Of a DNA stretch of 64,000 bases, positions 46,447 through 57,765 are shown in pieces. A model generated the notes under the pieces. That model was given only the letters and a program-made list of their open reading frames with translations, ran no database searches and was not told the origin of the DNA. The first letter of the stretch is position 1. Each line of letters opens with the position of its first letter. Source of the stretch: Gnetum montanum (taxonomy: Eukaryota > Streptophyta > Gnetopsida > Gnetales > Gnetaceae); assembly GCA_015680685.1 (NCBI GenBank), contig MNCI01004050.1:779017-843016 (forward strand), given 5' to 3'. The translations under genes were made by a program, and so were the position numbers.

Positions 46447-48435
46447 CTACATGAAGCAAAGAAAAACCATTATGACCAATTAGAATTTCTTAACAACTTT
46501 GGAAAAAACATTCTAGTTGGAGGTAAAATTAGCCTCTATAAAAAGCTCTAAGGTGTTTATCTAAATTGGCTTAAGAAATTCCACAAAAAAGGAATTGTTA
46601 CAACTTTTCATAGCCTTTTCCTTCATAGCCAAAACTTTATAGCTAGAATTAAGCCTTAGTTTAAACCATGCATAAGCTTAGAAAAAGCATTAAAACTTAG
46701 AAAAAAGCATAGAGCCATAACAAAAAGTCTACTAAAAATAGCAAAAGCCTTTAATTTTCTTTAAAAAAAATTTAAAACATAAGTTTTACATAATTAGTAA
46801 TCATGGGATTTGACAAGAGTAATCTCTAAGCATGTCAACTACATCCATGCCCAAAGGGATAAAGTGCTACAACCATGATATAGCCATAACTAGAAATTTA
46901 TGAAAAATTTAGCTAAGCTTCGATTTTAGTGATTCCACCATGGAAGGAATTCTAAAATCACAAGCTTTGTATCCATGACTATTACAACAAGAGATACATA
47001 CTAGTTTTACATGAAACATAGACTAATTTAACAAAAATCGTAGTTGTCACCATTAATCGCCTTTTCCATAGGGTTAGTAAAAAATTCACCAAAAATTCAT
47101 TTGAGCTCCAAATGGAGTGATTCCACCATCGTTTGAAACCCCTACATACCCATGCTTAATAAAAATACAAAACTATTGTCATCTATGCAAAAAAAAAAAA
47201 AAAAAAGTTTCATCAATTTGGATAAAAATCTAAAAACGGCACAAACCTCCTTTTGACATAGGCTTAATAAAAAATTCATTAAATTTTTTTTTTAAGTCCA
47301 ATTGGAGTGATTCGAACTGAATTGGAAAGATAAAGACAAGACCCACCCATACATAATAAAAAAATAGCCAAAAATCTTATCATTTTCTTAGAAAAAATTT
47401 GTGAATTGACATAAAAATTTAAAAACAACATAAAAAGCCTAATTGCATAACGTTAGGAAAACAACCATAACGTAATCATTTCAAAGCCAAATCTAAGGAG
47501 ACAATAGCCATTGGAAAGATTAAACATAGGGCTACAAATACATAACATTGGATTGAGAAAATATGTAGCTATTGTTTTAAGAAAAAATATATAACATTGC
47601 TTGCTTTTTATATATAAAAAGCTAAAAAGCTAAAACCCAAGCTAACATAGCCTTAAAGAAATAGACAAAACAACTTAAATAACTCATACCCATTAAAAAA
47701 CACACCAAAATGATGGGGTAGGATTGTGTCAAAATTTAATTTTCATGAATCTTTTGGCCTAGATCTAACAAAAACAACCCTACCCCCAAATTTCAAGAAA
47801 AAAACATAAAAATAGCAAGCCTAATTTCCAAAATCGAATATACCAAAGCAAAAATAATGAAATGACCATGGATCTACATATAAATGGCCAAAATAGGATA
47901 GGTGATTTCAGTAGAATTTCATTTTACACGCTTGTTAGCATACATCTAAGAAAAATGGCCCCACACATGGTAAGAAAAACAAAAGAAAAACATGAAAAAT
48001 AGCTAGAAATGAAAGCAAAAATGGGTAGAACTACCTACCTTGGAGCAACAACAAATGAGGCCTAGATGAAGATAGGCCTAGGGAATTCTTGTAGGTCTTT
48101 TATCTCTTTTCCCCATGCTGTTTGGGTGCCATGGAAGGCTTAATGTTGAGAGTTGTTGGAATTTGAGAGGAATGGGAGATCAACACTGGCTATAAGGAAG
48201 ATCAAATTTTCCATGTTAAGGATAGTTATTTCCACCACAAAAATTTCTATAAGAGCTCTCCTCCAATGTGGTATTTGCAAGAATATGAATTGTGATTGAA
48301 AACTTATAAAATTTAACAATATATAGTACATCTAAACCTAAATGCCCACCTCTAAACCCAAGTTGCTTGTTTAGTGCATCATAAGTTTAAGTGCATTAAA
48401 GTGAAAAGGTGGGGGGTGGGGGTTGTGGCGGGCAA
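46447..48435. other. AT-rich spacer upstream of the element 1 antisense gene
   Basis: No gene seen. Contains an A-homopolymer at about 47189-47205 and GGATTGTGATTCC-like AT-rich filler, and may hold the promoter and exon 1 of the antisense gene. A CCATGTTGG-rich array begins beyond it. Confidence 0.4.
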
Positions 48436-51400
48436 GCCGGGAGAGAAGTGTCTTCCACATTGAGATTGATGGGAGTTAAGCTCAAAATTCAAAATNTAAG
48501 TTATAACTACTTTCGAAACTTAAAACAAAATTGTAATCTTAACTCCCATGCATCCATGTTGGAGATGGCATGCCTAGCATGGATACATGCCTCCCTTTTA
48601 CAAAATCATTAAACTATAACTATTTTACCATTTTTGATAATTACAACCTACCTTTTTAGACCTAAGCTTCCAAAAGAGGGTTGGACATCAACAAATCAAG
48701 ACAACATGGGTTTCCATGCTGGGGCAGCAATGCCTAGCATGGAAGAAGGGGGGTAATACCTATTATTACCCCCCAACACCCATCTAGCCTAACGATTAAT
48801 CCTCAAAGTGGATCCACATGATCTAGAACCCCTCCAAACACCCCTGGTAGCCCCAGAACCTCACAAAACCTATTTGAAACTAGTTAAAACCTTGGGATTT
48901 TGTGTTTTCATGTTGGGGGAGGCTTTATCCATGCTAAGAATCTCATCATCAATGTGGATGAATGGGGGAGTGGGGGAGATAAAAATGACCTAAATTGACT
49001 ACCTAGTAGCCATTTCTCAAAGCCCAATAACCCTTAGACACTACTAGAACCCTCTGGAAAATTCAATTGCCTCAAAAGTAGTTAAATATGGCACAAAACT
49101 ACCACCCCCATCTGATCCATGTTGGGGCCATCATGCCTAGTGTGGAAGGAAGGGGGAGGCTACATGAGGCACTTAGGAGCCTTCCAACTATTGAATATTG
49201 GCACCCAATATTGACCATTGACACTAGTAACCCCATAGGCTGACATGCATGGTCAACTGGGTGTTGAACTAGCCTAGATATTACTTTCATGGTTCTTCCA
49301 TGTTGGGGAAGACCTTTTCCATGCTACCCAGTGTAGAAACTAAAAGTATGGAGCTAGGAAGATTAGTGGGTGGTTCAAGAAGTAAGAAGACAATGATAGA
49401 TTGTCTTAGACTAACACTAGAACCTTCATAGCCTTTCTGAATGCCACTAGAATGCAAACGATTAGCAAAAATTAATCCCCTAGGGTTCTTCCACATTGGG
49501 GAGGACCTCCTCCATGTTGAGAATTCTAGTCTCAATGTGGATGAAAAGAGAAAAGCCAAAACTATTGAAGTTTGTATCCTGTCTAACTTCCAAGAGTAAC
49601 CTAGACCTTCCAAAAGCCACCAGACTTTTAGAAGCCACGTAAAACAACTAAAACTTACTTCCCCTTGAGTTCTCCATGTTGAAGAGGATCCCATCCATGC
49701 TAAGCATCTTGGCCCTAACGTGGATAGAGGGGGAAAGCCTAAAAACCCTCTCATAGCCCTCAAAAGCTCTAGATTTTGACTCTAGACATGGATAGTCGAC
49801 ACCAACAACCTTGTGGACATACATGCATAGTAAAAATTATTAAAAATTAGCAAAAATTAGGGTGTCCTAGTTCCTTCACGTTGAGAGCTCTCTATTCCAT
49901 GCTAGCTAGTGTGGAAGAAAGGGGGAAACTTTTGGAGGAGTCCAAAATAGCCATCAAAGACCTTAAACAAACACTGGAAAGCCCTATGTGTATTCTAGGA
50001 CCTTATCTACTCTTCCTAGGATCCTAAGACTCTCCATGATTGATCATAAGTAGGAAAAAAACATTTCCCCCAAATCTGTATTGCTAAGCATGGAAGTCCC
50101 AACTTGGAAAAGGGGTGGAGACATCAAAAATCATTTAATAGTCCTCAAAACAACCAAATTTTGACATTGGAAATTAACAGTCAATAGTAGCAACCTCAAA
50201 GATCCACATGCATGGTCAGGAATATTAGAAAATGGTAAAAGGTAGGGTCCCTTAGTTTCTCCATGGTAAGAACTCCCTCTTTCACTCTACTTAGCATGGA
50301 AGAAAGGGAGAAAATTTGGGAGGACTTGAAAATTTCCTTTAAGCACCTTAAGTAAACAACTTACAACCTTACATGAAGCTTGAGACTAGTTTTACATCTT
50401 CTAGAGCCTTCAAACCCTAAGGAAGTGACCGTAGAAAGCTAAAAAGCTACTACCCTAGTCTTCCATGATGAGCATACTATCCCTAGTTTGAAAAATAGTG
50501 GGGAAGCTCCAAAACCACCTGGGAAAGCTCTAAATTGATTGGTTTTGACCCTAAATCCTAGTAACTCCAGAAGCTAACATGCATAATTGACTACGATCCA
50601 AATTAGCCTAGATCTAGGATTCTCATTCCATCCACACTAAAGAAGGTTTCTTTCATGCTAGGTAGTATGGAAATATGGGGGAAAGTTACTTTTCCACTTT
50701 TGGTGGCAAGATGACACTCTCAAAAGTTAAAGATCTACGTTGAAGAAGCCTTGGACTTCATAGCCTTGAGATTTTGCTCGTTTGACCTCATTTTGACCTT
50801 TGAAACTCATTGCCCCTAGTCATCCATTCTAGAGAAACTCCCCCAATGTGGAAATAATATGGAAGAGCTTAGATGCCCTTGCATGACCTTCAAACTTGCC
50901 CAAAATCAACCAAAAACTTGTGAAATTGTGATCTATAGCCCTAGGACCTTAGAACCTGGTCAATGTGTTCCTAGACCACTCTGAATTCATAAAACAAGTA
51001 TCCCCTATTCTTCCAAGCTAGGGATACTATGCTTAGCATGGAAGAAAGGGAAAAAGACATTTCAACATGTTTTGACACTTAAAATTAACTTTGATGTCCT
51101 CAAAACGAAGCTAGAGAATGCACAATTTTTAGATTTGGCTTTCAGCTACCTATTTGACCATGTTTTATCCTATTTTTACTTGGATTTTGATTCTCCATGC
51201 TAAAACACCTCTCTTCCATGCTGACCAACATGGAAAATAGGGGGAAGGCTACAAACCCTACTTTTTAGCCTTTATAGACCTCCAGAGTGCCTAATTTTGA
51301 TAGATTTGGGCTTGTGCTAGCTTGGGAAGGCCTTGGAATCTCAACTTTGGACCTCTAGAGGATACAAAACCTACTTTCATTGGTTACCACACTAAGGGTC

Positions 51401-51450
51401 TCTTCTTCCATGTTGGCTAGTGTGGAAACAAGAGGGGTCCAACATGGAAG
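48436..51450. repeat. Degenerate array of about 200-bp units with CCATGTTGGGG / CCATGCTAAG / TGTGGAAGAAAGGGGG motifs
   Basis: About 17 spaced occurrences of a composite motif (for example near 48541, 48711, 48911, 49115, 49295, 49490, 49671, 49876, 50080, 50260, 50460, 50620, 51010, 51193, 51401), mostly 180-220 bp apart. The same words occur clustered in U3 of the Tat-like LTRs (54350-54610). The intervening text reads ATGGTC / CCTAGGACC-like filler that varies between units. One N at 48496. No coding signal despite ORFs up to 158 codons. Confidence 0.7.
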
Positions 51451-51819
51451 CCTTAAAACTCTTGATTTCTAGGTCCAAAAGGGCCCAAAATAGCCCTAAT
51501 TGATGACCAAAGCCATGTAATAGCCTTGTAGCCTTAAAACATGGCTTTCTAAGGCCTAAACCTGGTAAACTATAACTTCTCTTGACCAATATTAACCAAA
51601 TTTTACCATATGTAGCTTGTGTTGCTTGAATTATTCCTTATTTCATGATGCTTCAACTTGTTTCGGCCTGGTGTTGCATTGTTAGCCTTGTTGACCTTAT
51701 TGTAGCCTTTATGAAGCCTTATATTCTTTTTATTTATTTTATTCTAGCTTTATTTTCCTTTTTTTGGGCCTTTGATTAGTATCAAATAGTGGGTTTTGGC
51801 CTTCCTTGACCACTATTTG

Positions 51820-51925
51820 ACACCTTGTGACCACGGCCTACTAAGGCCATAAGTTGGCATTATAGTCCACCAAGACTCTAAACTGGCATCCTAGCCTACT
51901 AAGGCCTAAAACTCACAAAATTATG
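51820..51925. repeat. CTACTAAGGCCATAAGTTGGC-type units before the element 1 RT
   Basis: Three to four units related to the CCAGTTTWAGG repeat on the complementary strand, just 200 bp before the RT coding region. They mark the RT-side border of the antisense-gene insert in element 1. Confidence 0.6.
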
Positions 51926-52116
51926 GCCTTTTTTGACCATTTTTAGTCTTATATCTTACTTTGTTTAACCTTTTTTGGCCTTTATTTGGCCCTTATTGCA
52001 CTTTTTTTGCTTGTTTTTACTCTATTTATAGCTTTCGATGACATTGTTTGCATTTTAATAACATGTATTTGCATAATTTTATAGCATTTTAGCATTATTT
52101 ATTTACTTTTACATAG

Positions 52117-53512
52117 GTGCCACTTACTATGCTTATGGTTGACATGCAGAACCAAAGTATGAGTACCTGGGAGCATATCAGTTTACCTTTGAGCCTAAGT
52201 GGATCTCATGGTGATGTAGAATGGTATATCAAGCCCGATTTCCTAGATCTTGAGCTTGATAGTCTTGTCAACCCCATAGCCTTAATAGAGAAACCTATAG
52301 AATGGCTTAAAAACTTAGTCAAAACCCTTGACTTAGAGGTGAGTGACATAAATGAAGACTCTCTAGTCGAGGTTCCTATAACAACACACAATAGTGAAGA
52401 GAAAACTCTTAAATTAAGTTCCTCACTGGAACCTCAATAAGCTCAAAACATGCTAGGTTTGGTTAATGATTACATAGAAGATATAGTCGTTAAGTCCAAA
52501 GTGGTCAATGACTATGCTAATGACCTAGATCTTATGCTTAAGTGATGTCTCAAATATAAGCTGAGGCTCAATTTCAAGAAACGTGTCTTTAGTGTCAAGG
52601 TTGATAAAATTCTTGGATTTGCAGTCTCTGAAGTAGGGATATGTGTTGATCCTGATAAGGTTAAGGACATATCAAAATTAGCAGTGTCTACCAATCTTAA
52701 AGAGCTCAAAGGATTACAAGGTAGATTACAAGTTATTTGTAGGTTTATCGCTAGGCTTATGGATAAGTTATAGCCTGTATAGAACTTGCTTAAGAAAGGG
52801 ATTCACTATGAGTGGGTGGCTCAATGCCAAGAGGCCTTTGAAAACCTTAAGCAAGAGTTGGCACAACTACCAATGGTTTATCCTTGAAAAGGAGGTAAGT
52901 CATTCAACATTTACCTTACCATCTTCGATACATCCATTGCCTCTCTACCTTGTAAAAAATGTGATGATGAAGCAGAGATGCCAGTATTCTACCTTAGCCA
53001 TGCATTAGTTACCCACGAGACCCAGTATACCAAAGTGGAGAAGTATTGTTTACCACTAGTCTTCTCATTGAGGAAGTGAAGACACTACCTCTTCAGAAGC
53101 CAAGTCAACGTCATTTGCAAGGATAACGTACTTAGAGCCATAATGACCAACATCTATGAAAGTAGCCATATAGCTCAATGGAAAGCCATAATTATGGAGT
53201 TTGACCTTCATTACATCTCTCAATCCTCAACAAAAGGTCAAGCTATAGCTGTACAACTCATGGTTTCACCTGTTGATAACCAAGTAGCTATAGATCTTGA
53301 GTTTCCTAATGAGGACATTAACACTGTTAGCTAAGTACTCGAGGGTTATGAGGTGACCATGCACTTTGACGGAGCCTCAACTACCCATGGGGCCAATGTT
53401 GCCACCATGATATCATTTCCATCTAGTGATATCTAATCCTTCGCCTATCATTTTATGTTCCCATGTACAAACAACATAGTGGAGTATGAGGGTTTGATAA
53501 GAGGGATGATGA
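52117..53512 (+). pseudogene. Element 1 RT / RNase H remnant
   Basis: The opening 107 codons cover the lead-in (WLKNLVKTLDLEVSDINED, KTLKLSSSLEPQ). After a stop the frame jumps to VNDYIEDIVVKSK, so about 190 residues of RT fingers and palm are deleted, and the catalytic YVDD is YIED. The rest aligns with element 3: ILGFAVSEVGICVDPDKVK, LKGLQGRLQ, then the RNase H (EVTMHFDGAST) and NNIVEYEGLIRG. Several stops. Element 5 interrupts it at 53513. Confidence 0.85.
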
Positions 53513-54936
53513 TGTTGTGATTGAAAACCTTAGTTGCTAGAAAAACCAAGGATCCTTAGTGTAGTACTTTATCAACCCTGAATTCCTAGGGCCTCTATAA
53601 GAAAAATGGGATTTGAGATGGCTTGGCCAATTTGGCAGATCAACTAGGGACTTACGGAATGCAAACCGTGGTAATGAAATAAAATGGAATGTAAAATTGA
53701 TAGTAGATCTAAAATAATGCATAGATAATAAACAAATATCTTTCATACACCAAACTCAAAACTTAAAACTTTATTGAGAAAGAATAAAGTGTAAGTAAGA
53801 GAATTGTGTATAAATGGTGCTTGGATGACTAGAAAAAGGGTTCACTTATGTAGGAGTTTGAAGCCTGTTAAAGCCGATGTGATCTTTTCTAAGATTTAGA
53901 TGCTAACCCACTTTTTATGCTATTAAACCTCCTCCATTATAGCCTTAGATTTGCAAGTTGGATTATTGCAAGGTTATAATGTTTCTACATTGGGGTTCAA
54001 GAGAATGCAAGTATTGGAACTTGCAAGAGCTCTTGAGTGCCTGAGAATGCCCCAAGTGTGAAATTAGTGCTTGGAAAATTGCTTAATTGTTTGAAAAATT
54101 TTGGAACTACCAAAGTGTTTGTATGTCAAAAGTTGCTAAACATTGCTGAACTTGTAAATGGTGTTGGAGGCTAGTTTTCATAGGTTCTTTGGGCCATGAA
54201 TGGGGTTGCAAAATGGCTATGATTTGGCTAAAAATTGGCTACCAAATTTAGGTGAGATGGATGCCCAAATTTAAAGGGTTACTATACATAGTAAGTGCTT
54301 CTTCCCATGGCCACTCCATTTACTATAAATAGTAACTAGGTTATACCTTCCATGTTGGAGATGAATCTTCCACACTGAGCTCTTCACCATGCTTGCTGAA
54401 GTGGTTGGTCAATGTTGAAATGCTTGAAGTGTTGAAATTTGGCTATTGTGACTTCCACGTTGGGGGATGCAACTTTCAATGCTAAGGGTGAAGAATCCAT
54501 GCTAGGGGGAAACATGCATGCTGAGGGGCAAACGTTTTCAAGCTGTGCATGTGGTCTCCATGTTGAAGGGGGAATGTTTTCAAAACCCCCATCCTTCCAC
54601 ATTGGGGGTAGGTGAGATTTACCCCCTTCATGTGTTTCTAGCATAGAAAAGTGTATACCCTCATAAAACCCATAAAATTACCTTTGTGACATTCTAGAAG
54701 GCATTTTTGATCCTCCCAGGTCCAAATATAGACATTAGGTAACTTTTGTTTCACTTGGGGAATGAGGCTTGGACCACTTATGAGATATTTTTCATCCTCA
54801 AGAGTATAAAGTATGTGAAATTATCCATTGTGGGTTACAATTTTCACATTTACAACAAAGTTTTGCCTCATGTTTCATGGGCTGAATGCCATGTGATGAA
54901 GATTAACTATAATATGCAAATTTTTGTGGTGTTTCA
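53513..54936 (-). mobile_element. Element 5 (Tat-like) 3' LTR; element continues rightwards
   Basis: 1424 bp from TGTTGTGATTG to GGTGTTTCA on the + strand. It is the reverse-complement relative of the element 1 5' LTR and diverged from it. It lies directly inside the RNase H of element 1; the 5 bases before it are GATGA. The promoter half has many CCATGTTGG/CATGCTAG words. The element 5' end lies outside the window or beyond element 6. Confidence 0.85.
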
Positions 54937-54953
54937 ATGGTCCCTCTTTGTTA
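54937..54953 (-). other. Element 5 polypurine tract
   Basis: TAACAAAGAGGGACCAT on the minus strand directly before the LTR, two changes from element 3. Confidence 0.8.
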
Positions 54954-55067
54954 GTGTTTGGAGGATTTACCTAAGAGGCACTAACAAAGAATAAAAAACA
55001 TGATTGCATGTTATAACATTATAATGCATACAAGTCACATGAGAGTCAGGCTATCTAGGTTACCAAA

Positions 55068-55160
55068 TTTGCTAGTTTAAGGTTGTGGTGGGCCATGATA
55101 CTAGTTTAAGAACCTGGTAGGCCATGTTGCTACTTTAAGGTCATAACGGACTATTGAAAG
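55068..55160. repeat. Three CTAGTTTAAGG-TGGTGGGCCAT units
   Basis: Three units in the spacer between integrase and purine tract, matching the position of the 14681-15215 array in element 3. Confidence 0.75.
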
Positions 55161-55186
55161 TAGGCTTGCTTTTTGATGATTGTCGA

Positions 55187-55727
55187 CTACATGTAGTATG
55201 GATTTAGATGGGAATGATTAACTAGATTATTTAGCTCATTCCCATCCATGTTGGCTATTCTAAATGCTTCATTTCCATAGGCTCTGGTAACAAGGAAGGA
55301 CCCTTCCCAGTTGGCTAAGAATTTGTCTGCATGCTTGTAGATGGCTTTGAGGACTAGGATACCCTCCTTGATCTTGTGCATGTTCAAGTTATGGTGATGC
55401 TACTACTTTTGCCTCTCTTAATAGTGCTCAATGTGAGCAAGTGCTTGCATATGCTACTCCTCCATTGAATCTAGAGCTACCATCTATAACTCCTTACTCT
55501 TATTGTTGATCAAGTTGGTAAAGGCTAGTCGGAGCAATGGCACCTACAATTTAAGAGCTAAAACAACTTCAAAACCATAAACCAGGCTATAAGTTGTCAT
55601 ACTGGTTACTATGCGATAGGTTGTTCTATATCTTGTAGTGCATGGATAAGTTGCTCATGCCACTTGTGCTTGTTATTGTTAAGCATCATCTTAAGCAAGT
55701 TGATGATGGCCTTGTTGCTTGCTTCAT
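55187..55727 (-). pseudogene. Element 5 integrase C-terminal remnant
   Basis: Contains EASNKAIINLLKMMLNNN (catalytic-Glu side, about 55725-55665) and, open over 55387-55187, KEGILVLKAIYKHADKFLANW with the NLVNHSHLN end, parallel to the element 3 integrase. The intermediate part has stops. It is cut at 55727 by element 6. Confidence 0.8.
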
Positions 55728-57765
55728 TGTCATTAATCAATTTATACCCTACTTGTTACCTTAGTTCATTAAGTCTTTAATGCATATGACTACAGAGTTA
55801 GAAAAATTTTCAAGAAAAATCCCCAAAAAGTGTTTATCATCTTTTACAACCCTTCGCAATTGGTTCCTTTTTCCTTATGTGTGGCTTATAATGATGGTTA
55901 TGGTTTCTTAGGTGAAAACAACTGGGTTTTGGCATTAATGTGATTGATTTTTCATGATAACTCTTGAAGTTTTTAACACTCTTACCCCTATATACCCTTT
56001 GAGTGATAGCAAATTTTAGCAATCTAGTTCAAGTTTCACATGCAAGCATCCCCCAGGACTAACTTGAACACTTCGAGTTTAGGTAGGTTCAAATGGTATT
56101 GAAATTAGAGTGGTAGAGAGATCGATATTGCAAGTAAAAAATGAGTGCATAGAGCTTTGAGTTGAGAGAGAAAATTTGAACAACTCCCCTAGTAGCAATT
56201 GCTGAAAATGAAGTTGGATCACTGTAGGGGTCATATATATAAGTTTTGTATGATCCGACATTGGGTACATGACATCACATTGGAGAAAACATCAGTAGGT
56301 GATGTTGCATACCTGATGTTCAGTAGGTGATGTTGAGGCCCATGGATTTTCACTAAATGGATAGCTAAGCATGAAAAATAAAGCTTTGTGATGGGTTGGA
56401 AGGTTTGAAGTTAGTTCCATTAATATGGAATATGAGGATAATTAGTTTGAGGCATAGAAAGTGTAATAAGGTGGAGTCATTGATGTGAAAAGCACTAGAA
56501 TGAGTAAGAAAAAGGGCATTGAAATCAAAGTTGTGGACAGATCACGTGATATGGAATGGGAAACAATAAAATATAATAGTTGAGCACTTGGAGGATGAAG
56601 AATGATATGGTTGTGTCAAACAAGTATAAGTCACAAAAACTACACAAATGGATCCTACCTAAAGTAGGCTCTAGCATATGATGCCCTTGTGTAATCACAC
56701 CTAAAAATGTCCATAGGCACCAAAAGGGGTGAATGCAACGCATACCTATGAAACAAAACACACATGATAAAATCACCAATTTGTGATAATAACTCTATGT
56801 TACACAAAACCACAAATTATGATCACACAGATAATGAGATGAGATGGATTGTAGAAAGGATTGCAGAAATTGGGACATGAGGTGTCTTACCATGGTCACA
56901 ATGAATCCTTGTGTGTTATTAATGATTAAATAATCATGAGTCCTTCTTTCCAAGATTCAAACTAGGTTCAAACCACATTGTAGTGACAATACATTGTTTC
57001 ATCACATCAACAAAAAACCATAAGACTATCATAGTAGTGAGGAGTAACATTCCTTAGTGTTTTGACTAAGGGAGGAGCTTTATTTATGGTGTGTGTGTAT
57101 ATGCGCACGTGCACACACACACATATTGTCTTTTTCTACATTTTTTTCTAATTCTGAGAAGCTTCCAACCTTCAGGCATGGGTACATTTCTTTCTAGTGG
57201 GACCTGTAGAAGTTTATTCAGTGTTGTTTTAGGTTACCCTTACTTCCATTTTTCGTTAGATCTACAAGGATATGGTTACAACCTCAACAACATGATAGAA
57301 CATACAAAAGTGGCCAAAGAGAATTCATAAATTCCCTTAATGTCACACCCTTCACATTCTACCTTGGTTCTACACTCTTTTGTCTAAACACAATGAGTAT
57401 AGATTTATTATTAGGTTGGATGATGGAAAAGACTATCATTATGACTAGGGAAAGAACCTCTTATTAATGGAATGAGTGATGGATGACGTGGCCTTAATGT
57501 CTGAATAATCAGTCCCTTATGACTTGACAACATAGAGAAAACCTCACCTCAATGGGCAACATGACTTTTTTATTCAAAAGCGATGTTACATAACAAAGAA
57601 AATGAAAAAAACAACTAGAAAAAATTGGAAGTAATAGGAAAAATTGGATCAAGAAATAGGAAAATGACAAAAAATTGTAAAATAAAAAGATGGAAAACCC
57701 TTATGAATCTTGAAGATTAGAATGGGGGGTAACCCCCATGACTAAACATTTGGCCATGACAAGGA
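55728..57765 (-). mobile_element. Element 6 (Athila-like, diverged): probable 3' LTR and noncoding tail
   Basis: The candidate LTR starts TGTCATTAATC (55728) in the integrase of element 5 and reaches about 56340, where U3 holds repeated CATCACCTACTGA words. Beyond it the minus strand is collinear with the tails of elements 2 and 4: GAGCCTACTTTAGGTAGGATC near 56680 and TTAGTCATGGGGG near 57745. Pol is missing altogether. The LTR border at 56340 is uncertain. A TG/CA palindrome lies at 57087-57124. Confidence 0.55.
57087..57124. repeat. Alternating purine-pyrimidine near-palindrome
   Basis: GTGTGTGTGTATATGCGCACGTGCACACACACAC-type tract of about 38 bp, alternating purine-pyrimidine nearly throughout and almost self-complementary. 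Confidence 0.85.

Noticed and set aside
49287-49763. 158-codon minus-strand ORF
   Set aside because: It lies inside the 200-bp degenerate array and its peptide repeats follow the array words; not a gene.
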